From Pseudomonadota bacterium (lineage in GTDB: Bacteria; Myxococcota_A; UBA796; GCA-2862545), in assembly GCA_005776945.1 (NCBI GenBank), contig SXOB01000028.1:104513-168512 (forward strand): a DNA stretch of 64,000 nt. The letters are read 5' to 3'. Below the pieces are notes generated by a model, which saw only the letters and a program-made list of their open reading frames with translations, did not search any database and had not been told where the DNA came from. Position 1 is the stretch's first letter; each line of letters begins with the position of its first letter. The translations under genes were made by a program, and so were the position numbers. This document shows, piece by piece, positions 1-8,672 of the stretch.

Positions 1-1748
1 CCGTTGGCGGGGTCGCCGGCATCGGGGTGGATGGCGCCGTTCGCGTCGTTGCAGTCACCCGCATCCTCAGAAACGCCGTCTCCGTCGTCGTCCACCGCCG
101 AGGTGCCCTCGTCGATGAGGTCGTCGCAGTCCTGATCGACGCCGTCGGCGACTTCGATGGCGCCGGGGAAGATGCTGTCGTCGGCGTCGTTGCAGTCGTT
201 GCCCTCCGGGGCGAAACCGTCGCTGTCTTGGTCGACGGAGCCCGAGTCGACGACGCCGTCGCAGTCGTCGTCCAGCCCGTTGGGCTCTTCGGGCGCGCCA
301 GGCCAGACGGCGTCATTGGCATCGTTACAATCGCCGTCGGATTCGCTCCAGCCATCGCCGTCGTCGTCGTGGCAGGGCAGGCCGCCGTCGATGACGCCGT
401 TGCAATCGTCGTCCAGCCCGTTGCACGATTCGGCGGCTGTCGGCGCCATGGCGGGATTGCCATCGTCGCAGTCTCCGCCCGCCTCCGTCGCGCCGTCGCC
501 GTCGTCGTCGTACCAGATCGTCGTGTCGTCGGCGATGCCATTGCAGTCGTCGTCTCGGCCGTTGGGAAGTTCAAGTGCGGCGGGGTGGATGGCGGGGTCC
601 GCGTCGTGGCAGTCGCCGTCGCAGCCGCTCGCGCCGTCGCCGTCGCCGTCCGTCGGGCTCAAATGGGCCGCGCCGTCATCGCAATCCGTGCAGCTCCAGG
701 CGCCGTCGCTGTCGGAGTCCGTTTCGTCGGGCGCCTCGGGGCAGGGGTCGCAGAGGTCGCCAAGGTCGTCGCCGTCGAAGTTGGCCTGGAGCGGGTCGGG
801 CAACGCCGGACAGGTGTCGCAGGCGTTGCCGTGGGTGTCTCCGTCGACGTCCAACTGGTCGGGATTCCCCACCAGGGGGCAGTTGTCGCAGCTGGCCGGC
901 AGCCCGTCGGCGTCGAAGTCCTCGTCGTCGAAGGTCGCGTCGTCGCAGTCGGTGCCGCCGCAGTCTTCAGACTCGAAGCCGTCTTCATCGAGGTCGCAGC
1001 ACTGGTCCGAATCGACGCAGTCGGGGTCGTCGCAGTCAATGAGGGTGTCGTCGTCGTCGTCGACACCGTTGGAGCACACTTCGTCGGTCGGACAGCCGCC
1101 GCCGAGGACGATGGTCAGCGTGTAGTTGCCGAGCGGGCTCGCGAGATTCGACTTGCACCAGCCGACGCCGAGGCCGTAGGACGCCGTGCCGCGCCACGTG
1201 TGGCCGTAGCCCTCGACGACGATGTGGCGGGTGGCCCCCATCGTGCATTCGAAGTCGAGCACTTCGTCGCCGAGGTCCGAAGTGTTGCCACCCTCCATGC
1301 AGTCGGCGTCGGGGTCGCAGCCCTCGTCGAGAACGTACAGGTCCAGGTCGCAGTCGAGGTCCGTCAGCTCGACGGTGACGGGGCCGTCGGCCGGACACAC
1401 GAAGGTGTAGACGTGTTCGGGGCCCTCCATCGGCAGGTCGTCGCCAAGCGAACCACACGTGTAGTGGTCGCCGGTGCATGCGCTCAGGCCGTTCGTACAG
1501 GTCTGGATGCCGGCAAAGTTGAGGTTGACGTAGTTGCATGTGGCGCCGAGGTCGGAGTCCAATTGGTCGAAGCCGTCGGGGCAGGGAGGCGGCAACGGGT
1601 CGAGGGCGGCCACGAGGGCCGCGCCGATCCACGGACCCGGGTCGAGCCAGCCCGACGTCGTGTCGCCACAGGTCAAGGTGGCAACGGGGGCGTCCGCGCA
1701 CGCGGCGGAAGCCGTCCACGACACCATGGACCAGAGAAGCGCGATCAT
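1..1748 (-). CDS. Secreted MopE-type metal-binding repeat protein (3' end outside window)
   Basis: The ATG overlaps the TGA of the upstream gene (ATGA), and the frame stays open to the window edge, so 582 codons are seen and the C-terminus is missing. Residues 1-15 (MIALLWSMVSWTASA) resemble a short signal peptide. Residues ~80-205 look like a Cys-containing pre-peptidase-type beta domain. Residues ~213-240 carry CSNGVDDDDD, followed by thrombospondin type 3-like Asp/Gly repeats. From about residue 320 there are at least five ~30-residue units of the MopE type (for example GDCNDANDAVWPGA and EPNGLDDDCDGVVD). In known families such DxDxDG loops bind calcium or other metals in extracellular proteins. 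The function here is inferred to be extracellular or surface-bound. The Asp-rich coding makes the opposite strand look open, but those plus-strand frames encode Val/Ala-rich low-complexity shadows. Confidence 0.85.
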   Translation of the reverse strand, partial: MIALLWSMVSWTASAACADAPVATLTCGDTTSGWLDPGPWIGAALVAALDPLPPPCPDGFDQLDSDLGATCNYVNLNFAGIQTCTNGLSACTGDHYTCGSLGDDLPMEGPEHVYTFVCPADGPVTVELTDLDCDLDLYVLDEGCDPDADCMEGGNTSDLGDEVLDFECTMGATRHIVVEGYGHTWRGTASYGLGVGWCKSNLASPLGNYTLTIVLGGGCPTDEVCSNGVDDDDDTLIDCDDPDCVDSDQCCDLDEDGFESEDCGGTDCDDATFDDEDFDADGLPASCDNCPLVGNPDQLDVDGDTHGNACDTCPALPDPLQANFDGDDLGDLCDPCPEAPDETDSDSDGAWSCTDCDDGAAHLSPTDGDGDGASGCDGDCHDADPAIHPAALELPNGRDDDCNGIADDTTIWYDDDGDGATEAGGDCDDGNPAMAPTAAESCNGLDDDCNGVIDGGLPCHDDDGDGWSESDGDCNDANDAVWPGAPEEPNGLDDDCDGVVDSGSVDQDSDGFAPEGNDCNDADDSIFPGAIEVADGVDQDCDDLIDEGTSAVDDDGDGVSEDAGDCNDANGAIHPDAGDPAN

Positions 1749-4700
1749 TGGCGTCGCCGGCGCGCGAGCCAGATTGTGGGCAAGAGGAGCAGGCTCGCCT
1801 GGCCGTCTTTGCGGCAGCAGCCAGCCTTCTCGTCGTCGTCGATGGCGGGGGGACCGGCCTGAGCGACGAGGGGGGTCGTCACGTTGCCGGTGTTTTGGGG
1901 ATCGTGGCGAGGACTGGGCCAAATGCCCTTCTGGTCGGCCTTTCCTTGGGTTCGCCAGACGTGGATCCAGCCCTGGCGGGTGGTGAGGGCGGCCTCGAGA
2001 AATCCGTCGCCGTCGACGTCGCCGACGCTGACCCCCGACGTCGACCAGCCCTGGGTCCTCTTTGGCCACCCAGGCGCGCTGGTGCCTTCGGCGTCCCAAG
2101 CCCCGACGAAGTGGCCCCCCGACGTGGCGATCAGTTCGGGGCGCCCGTCGCCGGTGATGTCGGCCATCGACGGGCTGACGAAGAAGCTGATGTCGTCAAT
2201 TTGCCGCGGAAAACCTGGCAACATGTCGCCGGTGGCGCCGCTCCAGGCACCGACACCATGTTCGTAATGTTCGACCGTGGACACGGGCAGCGCCACGAGC
2301 CAAAAAACGCCAGCGCCCGTCATTGCGATGTCGAGGACGCCGTCGCCATCGAGGTCTCCGACCGCCGGATTCGACGCGAGACTGACCAGGCTGGGCTCGG
2401 TGAGGTTGGTCCCGAGGCCGTAGTGGTCAGCGGTGAAGGGGAGGTCCAGCACCTCGTTGCCGTGGAGGTCCACCACGCCGTCGGTGCCCAACATGGCCTC
2501 GCTGACCATCTCCAGGGTGCCGTCGCCATTGTGGTCGTAGAGCGCGACGCTGCTTGGATGACCTTCGCCGATCATTGGCAGGATGGACTGGTTGATGAGT
2601 CCTTTGCGGGCGAGCGGGAAGCTCGGGAGGAAGGTGGCCGTCGTCAGATCGACGGCGAAGAGCCACGCGGCGGCCCCTGGCGGGATCTCGTTGGTGCCGA
2701 GCACGGCGTCGAGGTCGCCGTCGGCGTCGACGTCGCCTAGGGCGGGGCTGGCGACGATGCGTGCGCCGAACCCGCAGCCGTCGGGGTGGCAGAGCTCGAG
2801 CGGGAAGCCCTCGCGGGTCTGACCGTCGCCGCCGAATACGTACAGGCGCTGGTCCATGGCGCCGATGACGATTTCCAGCGCCCCGTCGCCGTCGACGTCC
2901 CCGAGCGCGGGCGCAGCGAAGATGCCGTTTTCCCAGCCGTGGCCAGGTGTGAACGCCTCCGGTTCCCGGCCGACGATGAAGGTCGGGAAGCCCGGCAGGC
3001 GCTCGCCTTGGGCCGAAAACGCGTCGATGGAACCCGCGGTGGTGCCGACGACGATGTCCGGGGAGCCGTCGCCGTCGACGTCGCCTACTGCGGCGCCGGC
3101 GAGCGTCCCGGGCGTTGGCAGGGAGACCGCTCCAGAGGCGTACGGCCCGGCGGCGCCATGGGCGAAGGACGGCCACGCGCCCGTCGAGACCGGAAAGCCT
3201 GGGTGGGGTTCGGCCTGCGCGTTCAGGGCGTGAATGGTGCCATCGCTCGTGGCGACGATGATCTCGTGCACGCCGTCGCCGTCGAGATCCACGAGAACGG
3301 GGGCCCCTTCCGCACTCGCGCCAAGGTCGACGGGGAACCCGTCGAGGCGGTCCGGGTCACCGTCGACCCACACGCCGGTTCGCGCTTCGCTTGATCGGCC
3401 GGCCGAGTCTGTGGCCGTGAGGCGGAGCAGCACGAGGCCTTCGTGGGCTCTGGCGACGCGGTCGAGCAGGTGCTCGTAGGTCAGGTCGATGGCGGGGGCC
3501 GGAACGTAGGGTCGGAGGTCCAGCGTCCCGAGGTCACCATCGATGGGGCCCTGGCCCTCGGCGACGAGGGTCCAGGACTCGGGGTCGTTGCCCGCGCCGG
3601 CTTCGAGGCGCCAGTTCGCGAGCGTGTCGCGCGGCGCGTCCGCCAGGCCGGAGACCGAGAGGTCGCCGCTACCGTGGGCGAACCACCGCGGCGCGTGGAA
3701 TCTGGCGACGGGGGGGAGGTCGCCAGATGCGATGGCGGCTGCGGCCCGGCCGATCTGCATGCGGCCGGCGCCGAGCCAGGGGTCCCAGCCCGCGTGGGTG
3801 GGCCACGCCTCAGCCTCCTCCAGCTCCGTGGCCGTGAAGGTGACATCGTCGGCGGTCGACGTGAGCAGCGCTCGAATCTCGTCGCCCGTCAGCTCCAGCC
3901 CATGGTCGCGCCCGATGGCGCGGAGCAGCGCCGCGCCGCCGGCGATCGCGGCTACGGCGCCCGTGGCACAGGCATTCGACGGTGCAACGAGGTCGACGCG
4001 CGGGCCGATGTTGTTGCAGTTCCATGTGTTGAAGTAGCTGTAGGTTCCCTCTTCCTCCTCCATGTTGTTGCCGCGGATCGAATGCACGTAGAGGATGCCG
4101 TCGTCGGCTGCGGGCAGGTTCTGGTGCCAGGACATCTCATCGCCGGCGGCGCCGACGACGACGACGCCGGCGTCGATCGCTGCGGCCACGGCGGCTGACG
4201 CGTGAGCGGGGTGGCTCATCGCACCGATCGCCATCCCGGCCGCATCGACGCCGGAGACGGTAGCAAAGACAAGGCCCATCCCGACGCGGTCACCGCCGAC
4301 GACGAAGCTGTCGCCGATGCGAATCGGGAGGATGGAGCAGTCTGGGCAGACGCCGATGTCCCCGCCGTCGTTGCCGCCGGCCGCTGCCCCTTCCATCACG
4401 CCCGTTCCGTGGTCGGCTTGGCCGGACTGAAGGTCGGCGTAGGGATCGTTGTCCATGCCGAAGAAGTCCCAGCCGGCGATGTCGTCGACGTACCCATTGA
4501 GGTCGTCGTCCTCGCCGTCGGAGAAGACGGCAATCAGGTCCGATGGGTCGAGCGCGCTGTCGGCCGTGTCGGCGCCCGCGGCCCAGTCGACGCGCAGGTC
4601 GTTCGCGTAGTCGGCGAGGTCGTACTCGTCCGAGCCGGCAGGCACGGGGAGGCCGTCGGCCCCTTGCGGGGGCGGCAATTCACTCAGGTTGAGGCGAACT

Positions 4701-4990
4701 TTGGCGGAGACCGCTGCGTCCTGCCAGTAGATTCCGGAGTCGAGGACAGCGACGGTGGTGTCCCAGCGTCCGGACCCGATCGCAAGCGCCTCATCGAGGT
4801 GGATGCCGCTGCCGAGGGCCAACTCGGCGGGACGAACGGTCTCAACCGACCCTTCGGGTATCCACGAGATCAGCTCCCAGCTTCCGGGCAGCTCGCTTGG
4901 GCAGGAGGACGGCGTTTCAGGCCCACAATCCGGCTGAAGGCCGATAGGATCGTATGCGGCGGCCAATGTGGCGAAGGTCCAAGGCAACAT
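1745..4990 (-). CDS. Subtilisin-like (S8) protein with FG-GAP repeats, catalytic serine missing
   Basis: 1081 residues. The N-terminus MLPWTFATLAAA is a candidate short signal peptide. An S8 fold spans ~75-400. The catalytic Asp (VLDSG, D84) and His (HGTG, H194) are present. The oxyanion Asn motif AAGN reads AAGD (D284), and the expected GTSMAxP block reads NACATGAVAAIAGG (~339-352), with no Ser at the nucleophile position. Residues ~555-1030 contain FG-GAP/VCBS units (DLDGDGVHEI, DVDGDGSPDI, DVDGDGFLEA), probably a beta-propeller. The C-terminus has a Cys pair, a hydrophobic stretch (LLLLPTIWLA) and RRRR, like a MYXO-CTERM sorting tail. It lies first in a two-gene operon with the MopE-repeat protein. 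The inference is a surface-anchored pseudo-protease or binding protein. Catalysis through another residue cannot be excluded. Confidence 0.85.
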   Translation of the reverse strand: MLPWTFATLAAAYDPIGLQPDCGPETPSSCPSELPGSWELISWIPEGSVETVRPAELALGSGIHLDEALAIGSGRWDTTVAVLDSGIYWQDAAVSAKVRLNLSELPPPQGADGLPVPAGSDEYDLADYANDLRVDWAAGADTADSALDPSDLIAVFSDGEDDDLNGYVDDIAGWDFFGMDNDPYADLQSGQADHGTGVMEGAAAGGNDGGDIGVCPDCSILPIRIGDSFVVGGDRVGMGLVFATVSGVDAAGMAIGAMSHPAHASAAVAAAIDAGVVVVGAAGDEMSWHQNLPAADDGILYVHSIRGNNMEEEEGTYSYFNTWNCNNIGPRVDLVAPSNACATGAVAAIAGGAALLRAIGRDHGLELTGDEIRALLTSTADDVTFTATELEEAEAWPTHAGWDPWLGAGRMQIGRAAAAIASGDLPPVARFHAPRWFAHGSGDLSVSGLADAPRDTLANWRLEAGAGNDPESWTLVAEGQGPIDGDLGTLDLRPYVPAPAIDLTYEHLLDRVARAHEGLVLLRLTATDSAGRSSEARTGVWVDGDPDRLDGFPVDLGASAEGAPVLVDLDGDGVHEIIVATSDGTIHALNAQAEPHPGFPVSTGAWPSFAHGAAGPYASGAVSLPTPGTLAGAAVGDVDGDGSPDIVVGTTAGSIDAFSAQGERLPGFPTFIVGREPEAFTPGHGWENGIFAAPALGDVDGDGALEIVIGAMDQRLYVFGGDGQTREGFPLELCHPDGCGFGARIVASPALGDVDADGDLDAVLGTNEIPPGAAAWLFAVDLTTATFLPSFPLARKGLINQSILPMIGEGHPSSVALYDHNGDGTLEMVSEAMLGTDGVVDLHGNEVLDLPFTADHYGLGTNLTEPSLVSLASNPAVGDLDGDGVLDIAMTGAGVFWLVALPVSTVEHYEHGVGAWSGATGDMLPGFPRQIDDISFFVSPSMADITGDGRPELIATSGGHFVGAWDAEGTSAPGWPKRTQGWSTSGVSVGDVDGDGFLEAALTTRQGWIHVWRTQGKADQKGIWPSPRHDPQNTGNVTTPLVAQAGPPAIDDDEKAGCCRKDGQASLLLLPTIWLARRRRQ

Positions 4991-5071
4991 CGCCCCCGTT
5001 TATGCCGACGCGGTCGTCGTGCGATCATTCCGCGCTCGAACGGACGGTGGACGTGCTAAATAGTACGGTAG
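4991..5071. promoter_or_regulatory. Divergent intergenic region between two subtilase-like genes
   Basis: An 81-bp spacer separates the minus-strand pseudo-subtilase from the plus-strand subtilase, so it should hold both promoters. Its only AT-rich patch (GCTAAATAGTACGG, about 5054-5067) ends just before the plus-strand ATG. A -10-like TAAATA there would give a very short or absent leader. No clear -35 was found. Confidence 0.3.
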
Positions 5072-7741
5072 ATGACCCGTTTCGGCTGGCTATGGGCGGT
5101 CGCCTGCTCCGATCGGCGCGCCCCAGGACCCGAGCCGTTGGACCACCGGCGTGGTCCCGCGGAGGCGCTCGTCTTTGAGGTGGGCAGCGGCTTCTCTGAG
5201 GACGGCTGGCCCTTGGACCCGACCCTCGAGCGCGAGTGGCGTGACGCTGGCGTCGTCGCCGTCGGCCCCCTGCATCGTGAAGCGCCGCGCCGGAATCTCA
5301 CAGCCTTTCTCGCCCTAGGTCTCGACCGTCAGCACGTCGCCCTCGTCGAGGGCGACATCGAGGCCGCCCGCGGCTTGCTCGCGCAGACGCCCGGCGTCGC
5401 GTGGGGCGGCGCGGATGGGCGAGGGTACGCCGCCGCACCGCCGTCTGACGCGGCCTTTGGTTTGCAGTGGCCTCTTTCGAGCGACGGGACCATCGACGGC
5501 ACGTTGCCGGGCCGCGACATCGGTGCGATCGACGCATGGAATGTCACGGTTGGGGATTCGTCGATCGTGATCGCGGTGCTCGATACGGGGGCCAACCTCG
5601 TCGAGCCGGACCTTGTCGAAGCCCTCTGGGTCAACAAGGGCGAAGATCCCGACAACGGCATCGACGACGATGGCAACGGCTTCGTCGACGACTGGGCGGG
5701 CTGGGACTTCTCCGGTGACGACTCCGAGCCATTGGACGAAAATGGCCACGGGAGCAACGTCGCCGGCGTGGCGGCGGCCACCGGTGACAACGGGGTGGGA
5801 TTCGCCGGGGTGTGCCAACGTTGTACGGTGATGCCGGTTCAGGACCTCGATCGAGACGGCATCGGCTTCTTGTCGGATTGGGCAGAGGCCGTCGTGTACG
5901 CGGTCGACAACGGTGCTCACGTCGTCAACATGTCCCAAATCTCGCCCGACCTGAGTCCCGCCTTGGAGGACGCGGTAGCGTATGCGTTGGCCAGCGGCGT
6001 GCCTGTGGTCGCCGCCACGGGCAACGACGATCTCGAAATCGCGCTCGTGCCCGCAGCCTACGACGACGTCATCGGCGTCGGTGCTTCCGATGGGCTCGAT
6101 CGGCGCGTGTCCATGGCGATTGGTGGGTACTGGGGGTCCAATTGGGGCGACGTTGTGGACGTACTTGCCCCCGGTATGACCATCTACGGCCTTGACGACG
6201 AAGTCGGCGCATACGATGTTGCCCGCAGCGGCACCAGCCAATCGACGCCCTTTGTGGCGGGCCTATATGGCCTGCTCCTGTCGCTCGACCCGACCTTGGG
6301 CCCCTCAGAGTTGGCCGACTACCTGGCAGCGGGTGCTCGCGACCTCGTAGGCGACCCAGACGAAGACTTGGTGGGGAAGGACGCCTACCAAGGCTGGGGC
6401 GTAGTGGACCTCGCCCGCACAGTGGCGCTTTGGGAGGCGGGGCCGCCCCCTGGGATGCGGTTGTCCTGTGAGGAAGGGACCCCGGGCGGGCAGATGGAGT
6501 GCCGGGTGGATGGGGCACAACCGAGCTCATTCGTCCGTTTTCGCCTGGGGCTCGCCGAAGGTGACGGGAAGTGCCCGGCCGATATGGGCGGGCTGTGCTG
6601 GGGTATCGTCGGTGCAGGACCGCGCCGCGACCAGCTCACGGACGCGACCGGTTCCGCGACGTTTGGGCAGTTGTTGTCCGTCAGTCGCGACTTCGGCCCG
6701 ATGGGGGCGCTGCAAGTGGCCGACCCCCTGGGTGAAAGCAGTCAAGTCAGCAACGTCGTCTTGCCCACGGTCGTGGGATGCGGCGATGGCGCGATTGGCG
6801 GAAACGAGGCGTGTGACGACGCCAATGTCGACGATTTTGACGGCTGTGTGTCGGACTGCACGGCCGACCCTGAGCTTCGGTACTCGAAGGTCGCCTCGGG
6901 GGGCCACCACGGCTGCGGGCTACTCGCCGATGGGTCCCTCGCGTGTTTTGGCGAAGGCGATGTGGGCCAGACGGATGCGCCGCCCGGTACGTTTGTCGAC
7001 GTCACTTCGGGTCGGTACCATAGTTGCGCGATCGACCTTCACGCCAAGTTGGCGTGTTGGGGCCTCGACGACCGCGGCCAGGCATCCGCGCCTGCTGGGG
7101 ATTTCGTGGAGGTCGATGCAGGCTGGTACCACACATGTGCCGTCGACGTGGGTGGCGCGCTTCAGTGTTGGGGGGATGACGCCGCTGGCGAATCCTCGCC
7201 GCCCCCCGGATGGCACCGCGACGTTGGCACTGGCTTCGAGTTCAGTTGCGCGCTCGACGCGTTGGACCAACCAGTTTGTTGGGGTGCGTCGGAGTCCGGG
7301 CAACTCGATGTTCCAGGCGGGGCCTTCGCCGCGTTGGCGGTGGGCGGCAGCCACGCCTGCGTTCTCGATGGGGCGGGTCAGCCCACGTGTTGGGGCTGGA
7401 ACGCCTATGGGCAAACCACTGCGGTCCCTGGAACGTACGTCGAAATCGTCGCGGGCCTTTCGCACACGTGTGCGACCAACTTGTTTGGAGACGTGACGTG
7501 TTGGGGACGGGACTTGCTCGCCCAGACCCGGCCACCTCAAGACGCGCTGACGGGGCTGTCCGCGGGCCGGTACCACACGTGCGGCATCGATGATCACGGC
7601 GTGGTGGCTTGCTGGGGCAGCAACTCGTCGGGGCAGGCGACACCCTACTGCGGGGACGGCTTGCTCCACGTGCACGAGGGCTGTGACGACGGAAACCTGA
7701 CGGAGGCCGACGGGTGCGACGCCCGATGCATCCCCGAATGA
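5072..7741 (+). CDS. Subtilisin-like serine protease lipoprotein with RCC1-like repeats
   Basis: 889 residues. The N-terminus MTRFGWLWAVAC is a very short lipoprotein signal with the putative lipidated Cys at 12. The S8 domain (~130-440) has a full triad: D171 (VLDTG), H226 (HGSNVAG) and S389 (GTSQSTPFVAG), plus oxyanion N318 (ATGND). A first DUF4215-type motif (CGDGAIGGNEACDD) lies at ~570-600. It is followed by about six RCC1-type units of ~36 residues (pattern HTCAVD..G.L.CWG), then a second DUF4215 motif (CGDGLLHVHEGCDDGN) at the C-terminus. Inferred role: outer-membrane-anchored or exported protease with a beta-propeller binding module. It is divergent from the serine-less paralogue-like gene, which makes an interesting pair. 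Confidence 0.9.
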   Translation: MTRFGWLWAVACSDRRAPGPEPLDHRRGPAEALVFEVGSGFSEDGWPLDPTLEREWRDAGVVAVGPLHREAPRRNLTAFLALGLDRQHVALVEGDIEAARGLLAQTPGVAWGGADGRGYAAAPPSDAAFGLQWPLSSDGTIDGTLPGRDIGAIDAWNVTVGDSSIVIAVLDTGANLVEPDLVEALWVNKGEDPDNGIDDDGNGFVDDWAGWDFSGDDSEPLDENGHGSNVAGVAAATGDNGVGFAGVCQRCTVMPVQDLDRDGIGFLSDWAEAVVYAVDNGAHVVNMSQISPDLSPALEDAVAYALASGVPVVAATGNDDLEIALVPAAYDDVIGVGASDGLDRRVSMAIGGYWGSNWGDVVDVLAPGMTIYGLDDEVGAYDVARSGTSQSTPFVAGLYGLLLSLDPTLGPSELADYLAAGARDLVGDPDEDLVGKDAYQGWGVVDLARTVALWEAGPPPGMRLSCEEGTPGGQMECRVDGAQPSSFVRFRLGLAEGDGKCPADMGGLCWGIVGAGPRRDQLTDATGSATFGQLLSVSRDFGPMGALQVADPLGESSQVSNVVLPTVVGCGDGAIGGNEACDDANVDDFDGCVSDCTADPELRYSKVASGGHHGCGLLADGSLACFGEGDVGQTDAPPGTFVDVTSGRYHSCAIDLHAKLACWGLDDRGQASAPAGDFVEVDAGWYHTCAVDVGGALQCWGDDAAGESSPPPGWHRDVGTGFEFSCALDALDQPVCWGASESGQLDVPGGAFAALAVGGSHACVLDGAGQPTCWGWNAYGQTTAVPGTYVEIVAGLSHTCATNLFGDVTCWGRDLLAQTRPPQDALTGLSAGRYHTCGIDDHGVVACWGSNSSGQATPYCGDGLLHVHEGCDDGNLTEADGCDARCIPE

Positions 7742-7745
7742 CAAG

Positions 7746-7784
7746 TGCGCGCCGCGGGCCGGGGAACCCGCTTGGCGGCGCGCA
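7746..7784. terminator. Terminator-like hairpin after the subtilase gene
   Basis: Perfect 10-bp inverted repeat (TGCGCGCCGC at 7746-7755, its complement at 7775-7784) starting 4 bases after the stop codon. The loop can form a small inner GGG/CCC stem. No T-tract follows, so it may act as an RNA-stabilising or Rho-assisted end rather than a classical intrinsic terminator. Confidence 0.45.
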
Positions 7785-7815
7785 TCGTCATTGGGGAGAG
7801 TGACGGGGCCAGAGA

Positions 7816-7843
7816 CGTCAGCGCCGGGGGGACGGCGCTGACG
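7816..7843 (-). terminator. Hairpin directly downstream of the first tandem lipoprotein gene
   Basis: Perfect 10-bp inverted repeat (7816-7825 and 7834-7843, 8-base loop) located 3 bases past the stop codon of the minus-strand gene. There is no strong T-run, so termination is likely but unproven. Confidence 0.4.
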
Positions 7844-7846
7844 GCG

Positions 7847-8092
7847 TCAGGTCCCCGTGTCGGTCGGGTCGGTCGGGTCGGTCGGGTCGGTCGGGTCCGG
7901 CGGGTCGGTCGGGTCGGTCGGGTCCGGCGGGGTGTCGGTGTCCGTGTCGGTGTCCGTGTCCGCGTCGCCATCCGTCTGCTGTGTGGTGTCGTCCGGGATC
8001 CCGGTTTCAAGCGTGTCGGTCTTGGTGACGGACTCCGATGTCGTGCAGGCCACGATAGAGATCACGAAGGTCCAGGCCAGAACGTTGCGCAT
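7847..8092 (-). CDS. Small lipoprotein with Asp-Thr / Asp-Pro-Thr low-complexity tail, copy 1
   Basis: 81 residues from the ATG at 8092. The sequence MRNVLAWTFVISIVAC gives a lipobox with Cys16. Next comes TTSESVTKTDTLETGIP, then a tail built only of D, T, P, Q, G and A with (DT)n and (DPT)n repeats encoded by DNA tandem repeats. It is a close paralogue of the neighbouring gene at 8288-8551: the N-terminal 33 residues are nearly identical while the tails differ. An upstream start would extend the frame by 25 residues, but this ATG matches the paralogue and places the signal peptide at the N-terminus. The likely role is a lipid-anchored surface stalk or spacer; no catalytic function is suggested. 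Confidence 0.75.
   Translation of the reverse strand: MRNVLAWTFVISIVACTTSESVTKTDTLETGIPDDTTQQTDGDADTDTDTDTDTPPDPTDPTDPPDPTDPTDPTDPTDTGT
7859..7930. repeat. 9-bp tandem repeat coding for Asp-Pro-Thr units
   Basis: Eight units of 9 bp (consensus GTCGGTCGG on the plus strand, two units reading GTCCGGCGG). They lie inside the first tandem lipoprotein gene. Because the unit is a multiple of three, gain or loss of copies changes tail length without shifting the frame. Confidence 0.85.
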
Positions 8093-8105
8093 CGCGTGTG
8101 CCCCC

Positions 8106-8129
8106 ACAGGTGGAGATGGTTCCACCTGT
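8106..8129. promoter_or_regulatory. Inverted repeat in the leader of the copy 1 lipoprotein gene
   Basis: Perfect 8-bp palindromic arms (ACAGGTGG at 8106-8113, CCACCTGT at 8122-8129) with an 8-base loop, 14 bases upstream of the ATG at 8092. It could be an operator or an mRNA hairpin near the ribosome binding site. No equivalent is seen upstream of the paralogue. Confidence 0.35.
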
Positions 8130-8238
8130 CTGTCGCCATCATGTGCGCATTTCGTGCCGGCCGCCACTGCCCACGTGAAAAAAGCTGATCGCGGGTGAGG
8201 GGCCTGTTGAATGGCGGCCCTGGCGGCAGATCGCGGGC

Positions 8239-8265
8239 AAAAAAAAGCCCCGCACGGAGCGGGGC
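8239..8265 (-). terminator. Rho-independent terminator of the copy 2 lipoprotein gene
   Basis: On the minus strand a 7-bp GC stem (GCCCCGC/GCGGGGC, 8247-8253 and 8259-8265, 5-base loop) is followed by eight T residues (8239-8246). It lies 22 bases past the stop codon. This is the clearest intrinsic terminator in the window. Confidence 0.85.
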
Positions 8266-8287
8266 CTTTGGCCGAGCCGAGAGCCTC

Positions 8288-8551
8288 TCACATGCCCGTT
8301 TCGGTCGGGGGCGTGTCGGTATCCGTCGTGGGCGGGGGCGGCGGAGGAGGCGTGGTGTCGGTGTCGGTATCGGTATCGGTATCGGTATCGGTATCCGTGT
8401 CCGTGTCCGTGTCCGTGTCGCCCTCGGCGGTCGGCGGCGTGTCGGAGTCGGAAGGAATGCCGGTTTCGAGGGTGTCGGTCTTGGTCACGCTTTCCGTCGT
8501 CGTGCATGCCACGATCGAGACGACAAAGGCCCAGGCCAGGAAATTTCGCAT
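8288..8551 (-). CDS. Small lipoprotein with Asp-Thr repeat tail, copy 2
   Basis: 87 residues from the ATG at 8551. The sequence MRNFLAWAFVVSIVAC gives a lipobox with Cys16. It is followed by TTTESVTKTDTLETGIP, nearly identical to copy 1, then about ten DT dipeptides, a run of Pro and TDTDTPPTETGM. The DT tract is encoded by an 11-unit hexamer repeat. It is transcribed in the same direction as copy 1 but separated from it by a strong terminator, so the two are probably expressed independently. The likely origin is tandem duplication followed by tail divergence. Inferred role: lipid-anchored, unstructured surface spacer. Confidence 0.75.
   Translation of the reverse strand: MRNFLAWAFVVSIVACTTTESVTKTDTLETGIPSDSDTPPTAEGDTDTDTDTDTDTDTDTDTDTDTTPPPPPPPTTDTDTPPTETGM
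8355..8420. repeat. 6-bp tandem repeat coding for Asp-Thr dipeptides
   Basis: Eleven contiguous hexamers of the forms GTGTCG, GTATCG, GTATCC and GTGTCC (plus strand) within the copy 2 lipoprotein gene. Every unit keeps the frame, so slippage would alter only the length of the acidic Thr-rich stalk. Confidence 0.9.
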
Positions 8552-8672
8552 ACGTGCTCCAAACACCGCCCGAAGGTTCTATCAGGCCTTGGGTTCTCAC
8601 TCGCCGCGCACTTGCCGTCAAGTCAGGGTGGCCGTAAGCCGGGACGTTAGGCAGCGGTCGAGGGGGGGTACG

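Noticed and set aside
27..1862. Long plus-strand open frame of 611 codons
   Set aside because: It encodes Val/Ala/Gly-rich low-complexity sequence and is the complement of Asp-rich GAC/GAT codons of the MopE-repeat gene on the minus strand, which has Cys patterns and known repeats.
7859..8420. Possible CRISPR-like array
   Set aside because: The repeats are contiguous 9-bp and 6-bp coding microsatellites without spacers and lie inside two lipoprotein genes.
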